From Intoshia linei (lineage: Eukaryota; Orthonectida; Rhopaluridae), in assembly GCA_001642005.1 (NCBI GenBank), contig LWCA01000662.1, positions 1-20,930 on the forward strand: 20,930 bases of DNA, read 5' to 3'. Under the pieces are notes generated by a model. The model did no database searches and had not been told where the DNA came from. It saw only the letters and a list, made by a program, of their open reading frames with translations. This document shows, piece by piece, positions 9,978-20,411 of this stretch; the stretch's first letter is position 1; the number at the start of each line of letters is the position of its first letter. The translations under genes and the position numbers were made by a program.

Positions 9978-12900
9978 ATGGGAAAGAAAAAGTCAGTCAC
10001 AAAAGCTGGTCGGTTTATTACTCCAACGGATCGAGAAAGTAATTTTTTAATTTATATGATACAGTAGTTCCGCAATACGGTCTTTAAACTTTAAAATTTC
10101 ACGCAATAACAGCCTTTAATTTTTACTAAATTTAATCCGTACTATTTAATATTACTAGCAAGAATATATGACAATATTTTATAACTCTAATAGTATTGGA
10201 TATTAAGGATCGAAACTATTACATACATGTAGTTGAGTGTTGGAAATATTATTTTGAATGTATTTAACCAACTAATTTTTTAACATAATATCTTTAAAGA
10301 ATTATTCACTTATGTTTCTTAGGGTGGCGTTGAAAATTAATTTGACGACCACCGACGGTTCTTAATATTTATGTCTATACATGTAAGAAATTTTTATAAT
10401 CTTTATAGGAAAGAAATTACGAGTAAAGGAGAAAGCTAAAGTAATTTTTATTATACATTTAAATCACGGGTTCATAAATTGGGCTAGAACCCCAATGATG
10501 CGTATCATTTTTTACGAATTCGCGATAAATTTGATGAACAATAATTTTATATTTATTTATTTTTGTAACAAAATTCATTACGTGTAAATCAAAGAATATG
10601 ACCAATTTTAAAATCACTTGTTTACTCAGATATAAATATGAACATTCTTTTAGTCTCGTGAGTAGAGCCGTGAGACCCAGCATTAGACCTGACAGATATA
10701 AATTTTAGGCCCAATCAAATTTTTTTTTTAAAAATGGAACGTCTATACATTATTTAAGCAATCGTTTATAGTCTAAAATTTAGACTCTTAATATTATAAT
10801 AAACAGTTGGAAATCACATTGGTCATCATGAAAATGAAAAATTTTAACATTACCTATTAATACATTAAAATAGTAAGTCCCTCTCCATGGTCCTGTTCGT
10901 TAGTATTATATAACCGACAGTAAAAGGAATAATTTTTCCTTTCTTTTATAAAACAAAGATTCCCAGTGTGTATTTTCCAACATTTCCCATTAATTTAATG
11001 TTACTATTTTAAAAATTTTTAATTCGTAAATTTTATCTTAAAAATATCGACAACTTGATTTTAATTTTTTCAATTAGTTCGTTAAATGAAAAGTTAGAAC
11101 CAAGGTTTTAAATTTTTGATATAGTATATTTTAGAACCGAAAACAAAGATATTTGAAAAGAGTTAGCGTTATAATGGAAAGAGAGCCCCACGAAATTATA
11201 GAGGATATGGTAAAATTGGATGATAATGGTTTATTTTATATACATTTATTGCTTTTAAAATTATATGAATTTGTTTTTGAGAAATTTAAAATATTTCAAT
11301 TTGTGGGGGACTTAGACGTGCGATTTTTAAAAAATTTCAAAAATAATAATTTGTAAATTTCATAAATGCACTACAACAGGGGTTCCCACACTTTTTTCAC
11401 GGCAGATAGGTCATAAATTATAAAAATTATTTCGCCAACCGGTAAAAATTTTTAACGGACCACTACTGGTCCGCGGACCAGAATTTGGGAAACGCTGATT
11501 TAAATTATGATAATTTTTATAAACGCGTTTCTTCCAGTGAGCAGGTAGACTTCAAGGATATGATATTTTAACCATTCCAACTTTGTTTTTTTAAAATAAT
11601 TGGATATGCTACTAGATACTTTGGAACATTGATTTATTTTTGATAAATTGTAAAAAAATTGGGGTACAGCCAAATTTTCAGATTAATAGTGCATGCATTC
11701 GTAAAGTTTGGGAGCCCTGAACTATAATGAATAAAATATTTTATCGGCCTCTAATCTCAAAAATTTTCATGGACGCCAGGATCCATATGCACGAATTTGA
11801 CGATCCTGGCCTAAATTTTAAATTTGTGTTGGGAAGTTGTGCTGTTATTAATGATATATGTAATATTACTTATTTTTTATCTGAATTTAAATAAAATAGT
11901 TTATGAAAATAAACATCGATGGATTTGTATTTATCATGTTTTGAATTTTAGAATTTTAATTTAAACAAAATGCAACTTATCAATCAATTTTTCCATATAA
12001 TACATTTATATTTCTAGAATATTGTATCGATGGAACAAATTCATTAAATCCAAGAGTTATAACTGAAAAGAGGAATAGATTGAAGTTAATGTTCGATAAA
12101 ATTTGCAAATATTATGTAAGTTTAATTTTTACAATTACAAATACAAATGTACTCTTATATAAATTTTACTTATAGTTTTGTTTGAATTGGTATATTGGGA
12201 TCGTACTTTAGATTAGAGCAACATATTTCCTTGTTGTTACCCGTCTATACTCACTGTAAAATTTTTATTTTTTATTGATTCGCAAGATATGAAATTGAAT
12301 CTTCTATAATCTAATCCAAAGGAACTTTGATTCTGGTTTATTTGACCTTTAAATTTAACTTTGACCACCCACACTCTCTGCAACATTGAAAAAATGTATA
12401 CAAATTAAAAAAATAGTTATAAATATTTGCTGTAGATACCATAATATATGTTTTTTATGTGTCAGAAAATTTTTTTAAACTAAGAAATAACTACGACCGA
12501 TTTTACTGAGTCTATAAAATCCAGAATTATAAAATGTTAATTTTATTGTGGTTATTATTTATTATGGTATCAAGTGTTATTATTTTACATATTAGTTTTA
12601 TAATAAATTTTTTTTAGAATCAAGAAAAGCCTGAGAAAGTTTCAGAGTTGCGACGTATTTTGACAGAATATGAGAGTGGTCGCTTGGAAAAAATTATTCG
12701 TTATGGTATGCATTCAAATTATTATTTATTTTTCATCTTATCAAATTGCCAAGGAATGTTCCTAATGTTGTATATCAATATAATTGTCAATTTTTGGTTA
12801 GTTGATGGTTTTTATACTTTTTAAAATTTTTCTTGTTTTTTTCATCAAATTTAACGAATCTACATTTTGATAGCTATTAAAATAATATAGAACCTTACTT

Positions 12901-13931
12901 AGATAAATTGTGTTAAATATTTTATTTAGAACAATACAAATCGTACAAAAACATTGACGTAGATACTATCCCATTGCCTTCATCATGTGAGGCTGGTATG
13001 AATTTAACCGATCTTTTTATGTATGTATTTAGATTTCAACAAGTTTCCTTTCAAGGTTAATCATTTGTTAACCAAAAGTATCCTGCAAAAGCCGAAACTG
13101 TTTAAAGGTGTATAAAATGTATTTATTTAAAATTTAGATTGCGTAGTTTGAATATACCAAAGGAAATTATAGCGTCACCTCCACCAAGTCCTCCACCAGC
13201 GATATTCATTTATGGGGATGAACCGCCAAAATTCGACAGTAATTTCGTTTAATTTTTGTAAAGTTACCCCTTATTTAGAAAATGAAAAAAAAGTAAGATT
13301 TGATGATGTGGTAATTTATACTTTTTTGTGAATTATTTAATTAATGATTATTTTTAGAATATTGTTAATTATTCCAATGATCCAGTCATGATTCAACCGG
13401 AGACTATTGAATATAGTATTTTATTTAATTTATTGTTTCATTATTTTAAATAGGTTCAAACCATAGAAATTCGAAATTTTCAAAACTTCCTCCAATGCCT
13501 ACTGCACCAAATGTACCTGAATATATGTCTCAACCACCGCCACCGTTATTTCAAAACCAAGGATATTTTGGTATGAATGTTCCGAGTGACCGACATCATC
13601 ATGATCCCGCTCACAAAAAAAGTGATGTGTTTATTAATAGCAAACAAACTTTTGAATCCAAACCAATATTACGAAATTTAATGAATCAGTCTACAATATT
13701 TACACCTTCTCAACTCAAAGTTAAAAGAGAAACAAAAGACGTATTTGGACGTATTAAACGACCTGAACGTATTTTTTTATGTTTTTTAGTTTTATATTAA
13801 TGTATTTAGATTCTGCAGATTCAGGTTTAATACCACGTAGTAAACCTGTTGTGCAATCTAAATCCAATGCTTCTAAACTTAAGGATGTAGCATATGACCA
13901 ATTCATGAAGGATATTGGATCTCTCTTGTAA
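9978..13931 (+). CDS. WBP11: WBP11 splicing factor (SIPP1/Npw38BP), 11 exons, complete
   Basis: WBP11 is a nuclear pre-mRNA splicing protein that binds the WW-domain protein PQBP1 and protein phosphatase 1. Exons: 9978-10038, 10409-10440, 11135-11228, 12018-12115, 12618-12705, 12930-13020, 13138-13238, 13279-13310, 13358-13415, 13454-13768, 13810-13931. Phases agree throughout and give 1092 nt, 363 aa plus TAA. The N-terminus reads MGKKKSVTKAGRFITPTDRE (human MGRRSTSSTKSGKFMNPTDQ). NRKQRYLKR, IIEDMVKLDD and LNPRVITEKRNRLK follow the human Wbp11 domain (KNKKQR, IIRDMEKLDE, LNEKVLKDKRKKLR). Near residue 145, DVDTIPLP matches VESIPLP. KKVRFDDV contains a KVRF motif of the PP1-docking RVxF type. 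Proline tracts (SPPPSPPPA, QPPPPLF) come next. SQLKVKRETK and the end DVAYDQFMKDIGSLL match human TALRVRRENK and DVYEAFMKEMEGLL. Human WBP11 is 641 aa; the long acidic and proline/glycine-rich middle is largely missing. The human comparisons are from memory. Confidence 0.93.
11377..11497. mobile_element. hAT-like MITE (121 bp) in WBP11 intron 3
   Basis: The left end is caggggttcccacactt and the right end, reverse-complemented, is cagcgtttcccaaattc, so the termini are inverted repeats of the CAG..TTCCCA type. Inner parts (ccgcggacc near the right end) are GC-rich against an AT-rich background. The flanks (cactacaa and atttaaat) do not form a clear target duplication, so either the insertion is old or the ends are off by a few bases. 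It is non-coding. Confidence 0.68.
11775..11810. repeat. 9-bp perfect inverted repeat with 18-nt loop
   Basis: gccaggatc at 11775-11783 pairs with gatcctggc at 11802-11810. The arms are unusually GC-rich for this region. It is in WBP11 intron 3 and probably belongs to a decayed transposon, although no outer ends were found. Confidence 0.55.
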
Positions 13932-14638
13932 AAATTTTATTTACATGATTAAACGTGTCTATTTTGTGTGATACGTGTGTGCAGATATTAATTATAATGA
14001 AATTTGAAGATAACGATCCGATATTTTAGCAATTTGAAAACACAATGTATGTTAAGTTATTATAATTGTTATTATTGTAATTGGAAAATTCTTAATTAAA
14101 AATTGCGATGTTCAATTATTTAATAATTTGCTAATGTCAGACGCACCATATTCAACTTTTTAATAAATAGTTTATATTAGTAAGATTATTATTGGATTAA
14201 CAATGTCAATTAACACTAAGTAAGATTATTAGTAAAAATATTTTTTTATCAAAATGATTTGTAAAAAAAATAAAATATGTTTGAAATGAAATCTTAGCCC
14301 TCCCGTTTAGTAACTACGTTTCAATTCAAAATATTATTGTTTGAAAAAGTAAAGTTCAACCTTAACCACCAAAAAATTTGCTATATTCCAAAAAAATCCA
14401 TTAAATGGAAACATTACTATATAATTTTCAAAATAGTAGATTAAAATTTTAATTTATAAAGATCCGTAATAAATAATTTTAGAACTGGGAGATAATCATG
14501 CAAAAATTAAACTTGTTCAATCTGGGAGCAATGGTTGAAAATCTACGGTTTAATTAAAACGTTAAGCGCCTAGAATTTAAAAAAACTATTTAATGTACAT
14601 GTTAATAAATAGTAATATTATATTTTCATTTTGATCAA

Positions 14639-14866
14639 GGGTGTCAATTATGCGGCCCACGTTATAACAAATTTTTTTACCTATATTTCTTTTTTACATA
14701 TTTTTCATAGATTTATTTATTCCTGATTACAATTTTAGCATTAGTTATGCTCTTATTCCATTATTGTTTTTTATTTCATTTTTTAATTAATTTAAACCGT
14801 AAATGATTTAAATAAAAATATTTTTTGTCACATTTGGTTTGCCAAGAAAATTGAGTCTGACACCCC
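14639..14866. mobile_element. MITE (228 bp) with near-perfect 8-bp TSD
   Basis: The left end is gggtgtcaattatgcggccc and the right end, reverse-complemented, starts ggggtgtcagactcaa. The shared terminus is GGGTGTCA, followed by diverged sequence. The flanks are ttgatcaa (14631-14638) and ttaatcaa (14867-14874), an 8-bp duplication with one mismatch, which suggests a hAT-like mechanism. It has no coding capacity. Confidence 0.75.
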
Positions 14867-14979
14867 TTAATCAAGATTCTTGATTAATGATGATAATAAT
14901 GATTGATTATTAATGATCTGCAAATATATGTTAAGTGTAATTAAAATAAAAATATTTTAATTTTTTCAATGTAATAATG

Positions 14980-15187
14980 CAGTGGTTTTCGATTTAAATA
15001 GTGTATTCTCTTTGTTGTTGTTGTGTGTCTAGACTCTAGGCTTTGGGATAATCAACATCTAGAAACTCTGTAATAAATATTAAAAATTCTCTTATAAAAA
15101 TAAACAAGAGTTGATCAAAATATATTTATATTTTATTTGAATCTCACGGCCCAGGCATATAATTTTGGACTTAAAGCGGGAACCCTG
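14980..15187. mobile_element. MITE family copy 1 (208 bp)
   Basis: It opens cagtggttttcgatttaa and its right end, reverse-complemented, reads cagggttcccgcttt, so the ends are imperfect inverted repeats. The interior (taggctttgggataa, caacatct, ttgaatctcac, ataattttgga) is matched in order by the copy at about 20236-20411. Target duplications were not clear. It is non-coding. Confidence 0.7.
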
Positions 15188-16415
15188 TTATAAATTATAC
15201 ATTATTTATAAAAATTCTTAATTATAATAAATAAGTAATAATATAGTGATTTTCTATTGCAAATGTCGTTTTTAAAAATTGAAATAGAAATAGAATTTGA
15301 AACACTTAAATTACCTTTTTTTATTAAATTTTAAATTTAAAGAATTTAAAAAAAACATATATTCTGGGTCAGTTTTTAAATAATTTGTAATTTGCCAGAG
15401 TTTATTTTTTACATTACAATCAATTTGATTTTTTTCTAATTTATTAATTCAATTAAACTTTTTTTTCAACTTAAATTTCATCGCGGCACGAGGATAATAC
15501 ACATTCATCCACACTGTGGATTTCACAGTTATTTCTGATTTATTTGGTTATTTATAATTGAAACCAAAAAAAGATGTCGGGTACTGCAATTTGTGCCCTA
15601 ATAATGTAAAATGTATTACATATCCAAGATTATTGATTAACAATTTTATGAAATCGAATAACTTTGTACATATTGTTTACATTCTATAAAATAATTTTTA
15701 TAAAACAATAGCATTTAACATTTTTAGTCGGGTAAACTGAAATACAACTAAGCCTACATATATATGTATTACAAGTAAAATAGTTTAAACCTTAAATAGT
15801 AAGAGTATCGGTTACGCTGTTTATAAACTTAAATAAAATTAACTGAAAGTAGCAAAATATAAATTAATAAATACACAATATTTAAAACGCATTAAATTTC
15901 AAAACACCATCCATTAGTGTTTCGGGCGAGTGAACCTGTATAATGAAACAATGTAGTCTAGAAAATTGAATCAGTACAATAATCGATTGGCGGAGCAAAA
16001 ATATTAATTAATTTATTCGGCATTTTTCTACTACTACCAATATCTGTTTTGGTTTCATTGTCAGGTATCCACGCAGAGTTGGATTTTTATTGCATTATCC
16101 GGCATACTGTTAAAAATAAATACAAAACATTGAGCCTCATGTGCATTCTATTATGTAGAGTTGAGGTCTCTTTTTGGTTTTTTATTATATAAATACACTT
16201 AATACTATTTACGTTTAATCTATCAAAATGAATCTACCAATTAGGTAATATGACTGCATTTGCAATCTGTTCCTGCTAAATTGAAAAGTTTGATTACTTT
16301 GATAGTGTTCCCGATCAAAATTTATTAAAGAAGATAGTTTTTTAATTTACTCAAACTAAACGCACCATAATACTCAGTATTGATATTTGCGTTTCAAAAT
16401 TAATAAAAAAATTAC

Positions 16416-17541
16416 ATGGACGCGTTTACTGATAATGAAGTATCTCCGTTTCCTTACTATTCCAACGAAAACGGTTTATCTAAAATTGAAACTGACCCAA
16501 AAAAATATGATGAAGGAAGTATGTCTCTTATTGGCGAATGTCCCATTTTTTGTGATGTAGCATTAGCTAATGGTAATTTTAACTCTACGGATGTGAATTC
16601 GTTTGATATGTTTCCTGGACCAAATGAGCAATATAAATACGTTGAATGTGATACAAAATCATATTCAAATACAAATTCAAATTCTCGGTCAAACTCGAAT
16701 CCAAATTCAGATTCAAATCCCAACGGTAATTACATGTCAAATTTTGAAAATGAAGAAATAAATTATGGCCAAATTCAACCACATCAAATACATCAATATG
16801 ACCAATCGGTTGTTCATGTCCCACACCATGACCCCCAAAATAAAAGACACAATTACCATTTTGAAAAAGATGAAAATCTTTCAAATTACTCCGACAGAAA
16901 TTCCAACATTAAATATTCACCAAATAAATCTTTACCAAAAAAAATGAATTGCAACGACCCATCTCAAAGTCCCGATAATTTAGAAAAGGAAAAGAATGAT
17001 ATTCTTTCAGATTTATCATGGCTAAGTTGCGTTGGCGCAGTAAATATCGACTCTAATGAAGAAAAATCTGAAATAATCAATGCGAAGCGTGTCAAATTGG
17101 GTGACACTGGAGATCCAGATCAAAAATCCGTTCACATAATCAAAATTAAATCAAAAGAAAATATTTCAAATAATCAAAATACTGAAAATTCACATTTAAT
17201 TAGAGGTTATCCACGCAACAACAGACGATCATTTGCTGGTGCAAATGGTCGTAATCAAAATTTGATATTACGTTCAGGTTGTTTGAGTGATCGATTAAAA
17301 GTTGATTTACCAGAATTTAACATTGATCGAGATTTTTACAAATATATTAGTAATATTAAACCACCGTTTTCTTATTCAACTATTATTTGTATGGCTATGC
17401 GGGAAACAAGGAATAAGAAAATGACGTTATCGGGGTAAATTATTTTTTCTTGATTAAATATTTTATTTGTGTTTTTTTAGCATTTACAAATGGATTGTGG
17501 ACAATTTTCTCTATTTTAGAATGGCTGATCAGTGTTGGCAG
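16416..17541 (+). CDS. FoxJ1: FoxJ1-like forkhead transcription factor, 5' part only
   Basis: FoxJ1 proteins are nuclear DNA-binding regulators of motile-cilium genes; the insect relative fd3F acts in ciliated sensory neurons. Exon 1 runs 16416-17434 and exon 2 17481-17541, joined by a 46-nt intron (gtaaat...tttttttag, phase 2). The 360 visible residues start at the only early in-frame ATG. Residues 85-105 are an Asn/Ser-rich tract. Around 195-203, DILSDLSWL resembles the SLTSLQWL motif upstream of the FOXJ1 domain. The forkhead domain begins near residue 315 (KPPFSYSTIICMAM); the ICMAM word is characteristic of FoxJ1 (human SYATLICMAM). It continues GIYKWIVDNFLYFRMADQCWQ (human [21 protein letters not shown]). 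It stops at donor 17542 in phase 0, right before the expected NSIRHNLSLN recognition helix, which is not found in the remaining 3.4 kb. The gene therefore probably continues beyond the window. FoxN or another class is less likely given ICMAM. Confidence 0.85.
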
Positions 17542-17850
17542 GTTAATTTTAATTTTATAATTATACTATAAAGTACACATGATAATAATCATTTATTTAA
17601 TAATCAACCCTGATTATAAGGAATAAGAAAATTAACATAAGTTGCTTTTTAAAAATTTACAATTTGCAAATGTTAACAAACAAAAAATTAAGATGGAATT
17701 CAATTCAATAATTAAACTGTAAAATAAAAAATAATGTGATATGACGGTTCCACCTGAAACAAGTTTGGGAACCACTCCTTTAAAGAGATTGATAATAGTG
17801 AATAGTAGGATTTTTAAGTTAGATTTTCAACGTGAATTTATTTTTTAAGT

Positions 17851-18243
17851 ATAATAAAAATGTGCTCTCGGCAGAGCTAGGTCCTGTTTGTACGTAGTAT
17901 GTAAATTTATTTTTTGGTAGTATAAAAATGTTCCCTCGGTAGAACTAGGCTACGAATTGTTTTAGTAGAATAAAAATGTACTCTCGGCAGAGCTAGGCGC
18001 TCTTAGTACATAGTACATAACAGTCAACCTAGTCTATAGTATATACTATATAGTATATGTAATTATTTTAAGTTAACCTACAAACAAAACATTAAATTTT
18101 ACAAATTGACACCTTGACGGTCAAAAAATCACTTTAATATTGATTTTTTTACACTCATTGTATATAATCAATTCCAAAAGCAGTCTTAAAATTAAAAAAT
18201 CTGACCTCGACAAAGCTAGTTGCTGTTTGTACGAGGTACATAA
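17851..18243. repeat. Cluster of four diverged repeats, ctcggcagagctag type
   Basis: The unit is roughly ataaaaatgtgctctcggca, then gagctaggtcctgtttgtac, then gtagtacataa. Copies start near 17852, 17920, 17968 and 18191; the first three are close to tandem. The second lacks part of the tail and the fourth is the most diverged. A palindromic AT tract (ctatagtatatactatatag) lies at about 18030-18055. A lone relative is at 6130-6192. The arms ctcggcagag/agctag do not fold into an obvious RNA gene, and no ORF spans the units. Confidence 0.65.
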
Positions 18244-18882
18244 CATGAAGCTATATCAAATAAAATTTAAAATTAATTTAAAATGCGACTCAAGGAAATT
18301 TTTATAGTCATATTTTATAGTTATTTTTTATTGTGATTTTTTTACTGTCTATTTTAGTTGATTTATCATGTATCACTGGATTAAAGTTAGAAATGAATAT
18401 CTAATTAAGGAAATTAGGAATATACATAGATAGATAGATGTATAGTTAAATGAAATGGATTTAAATTGAAATTTACTTACATTTTAAAATCATTATTATG
18501 AAACTGACATAATTATAAAATAAAAATTGAAATATACTTAAAATACGCAAGTAAAGTGTTTTAAATGTTTGAATAGTATCCATTACAATTTATTAATAAA
18601 TCGATATTATTGTAATGTAATGTTATTTTTTAAACCACATCGCATTTTTATGCAAATCCATCGATTTTTAAAATAATTTAGTTTTAAATTAATTACGATT
18701 TTTCCTAAAATGGTATAATGAACATTTAATTTTATATTATACGAAAATAAATTCAAAAATTAGAAAAAATATCATGGATAAACAATGTTTATTAAACATA
18801 TATCAAAATTCGTTTTTGGACAGCAATATTTGGATTTCAAAGATTGACATTTTTCCTCTAAAACATCTATATATAATATAAT

Positions 18883-18916
18883 AAATCAACTGGAATAAAC
18901 TGTATTAGGCTAATCT
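18883..18916. repeat. Dispersed repeat copy, pairs with 138-176
   Basis: The words atcaactggaataa, a short spacer with ctat or gtat, and aataat recur from the first 200 bases of the window in the same orientation. Similarity decays quickly on either side, so only a short core can be supported. Confidence 0.4.
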
Positions 18917-20235
18917 TTTTTGAAATTATAGGACAAATAATTAATTAAAAATAAGTAGTAAAGTACGTTTTTGACCGTGGAGACGTTAATTAGGAGATTG
19001 GGGAAAAATTTTTATGTGCTAACTGAAAAATCTATTAGTTATGATTTTTTTTTAAATTCTAGGAGTTGAATTTTTTCATTTTTATTAAATAATAGGTAAT
19101 TAATATAATTGTATTAATTATAATACTAATTGGAATTTTTGGCCGTGAAAATTCAAATTTCTAAGATTAGAATTGGCCTTGTTTTCTGTACTGTAAAAAA
19201 CTAACTGAGAATTTGTGCTTTCTAAATAACTGGTTACAGAAGACGTACATTTTTAAACTTTTACTCTATATAAGTAAGGGTGTGTGAGTAATGCAGAAAT
19301 CTAATTTTTTATTAATAAAAATGTAAATTTATTTTTTCTTGCCATCTAATTATTAGATTCTAATGCCTGGGAAAATTCATGTAATTAAAAATTATTTTAT
19401 TTTAACTTATTGTAACGATTACCAAATATCTATTAAAAGTGGCAACTAATACAATTTAGTATAATTAAAACTAGAATCACGTGTAAAAAAGAATGCAGGG
19501 AAGAAATACATCTAAGATACGCAAGTAAAATTGATACAATCGCTAATAATAATATAAATAATGATTAATTTAATATTTACAATTTACTAAATATTAATTT
19601 TAATTGATATAATTTATTAAGTATTAATTGATTAATAATAAGAAAAGAGATGTGCACAAGAAGTGTGACAAAAAAATAGACAAAAAAGACTTACATATTA
19701 TTATACCCTTTTTTCCTTGTACTCCTGCATTAAAATTGACGAATTAACATATAATGTCAACATTTTTAATGTTACCTTTTAAACTTTAAACTTTAAACTC
19801 GATTTATGCAAAATTGTGATTATCCAAATGCTATTGAAGATTCTATTTACATAGTTAATAGAACAATATAAATTTCGTAAGTATGATTTATGATATAAAT
19901 TGAAAAAAAATTGTATCATATACTAAATATTAATATCCTTTTGTGTGAGTCAATGAAAACTATTTTACTTCTACATTTATTCTGAAATGTGAGTCGTTTC
20001 AGAAATTACATTTCATATTTCCTAATAATATTTATGTTTTTTCAAATAATATATAAAAAAATAATAAATTAAAAATTTTGCTGTATGTTAATTAATTTAC
20101 TTGAATTAAATTTCTTTATATTTTAAAGTATTTGAAAAATGTAAAATTTGACACAATAACATGTCTAGACAATATATCGTTGTTGTGGTATTTTTGGGAA
20201 TAAGTAGAATTTTTTAAATAATAATGTAGCGATTG

Positions 20236-20411
20236 TATAGGCTTTGAGATAAATTCACAACATCTGGCAATTCTGTTATATTTATTAAAAATTATCCTAT
20301 CAAAATAAACAAAAGTTTATTAAAATTTTCTATATTATGTTTGAATCTTACTGACCCCATGCTTATAGTTTTGGACCCAATGGGTCCAGGACAGCCAATC
20401 GGGAACCAATG
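20236..20411. mobile_element. MITE family copy 2 (partial)
   Basis: It shares ordered words with the element at 14980-15187: taggctttgagataa, caacatct, tattaaaaatt, aaaataaac, ttgaatctta, atagttttgga and a gggaacc right end. The right terminus, reverse-complemented (cattggttcccgattgg), also matches the end fragment at 8417. The left end is not clear. There is extra sequence near 20380 (tgggtccagg) absent from copy 1. Confidence 0.62.

Larger units (their letters stand above)
13932..16415. other. Intergenic region between WBP11 and the forkhead gene
   Basis: I see no gene in this 2.5-kb stretch. It contains an AATAAA near 14268 that could serve WBP11, two MITE-like elements (14639-14866 and 14980-15187), and AT-rich DNA. 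The last few hundred bases before 16416 should hold the promoter and 5' UTR of the forkhead gene. No clear X-box (RFX site) or TATA box could be picked out by eye. Confidence 0.55.

Noticed and set aside
10459-10683. Minus-strand 74-codon ORF in WBP11 intron 2, considered as a transposase remnant
   Set aside because: No motif of a known transposase family could be recognised, and ORFs of this length occur by chance here.
11229-11356. Extending WBP11 exon 3 to the ORF stop at 11356
   Set aside because: The tail after LDDN is AT-driven and unlike the family. A donor at 11229 in phase 1 joins exactly to exon 12018-12115 and continues the Wbp11 domain.
16457-16884. Two overlapping minus-strand ORFs opposite the forkhead exon
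   Set aside because: They are antisense shadows of the Asn/Ser-rich coding sequence, with compositionally biased products and no family features.
17690-17725. Segment reading N-S-I after an AG, considered as the forkhead third-helix exon
   Set aside because: The following codons do not give RHNLSLN and soon reach a stop.
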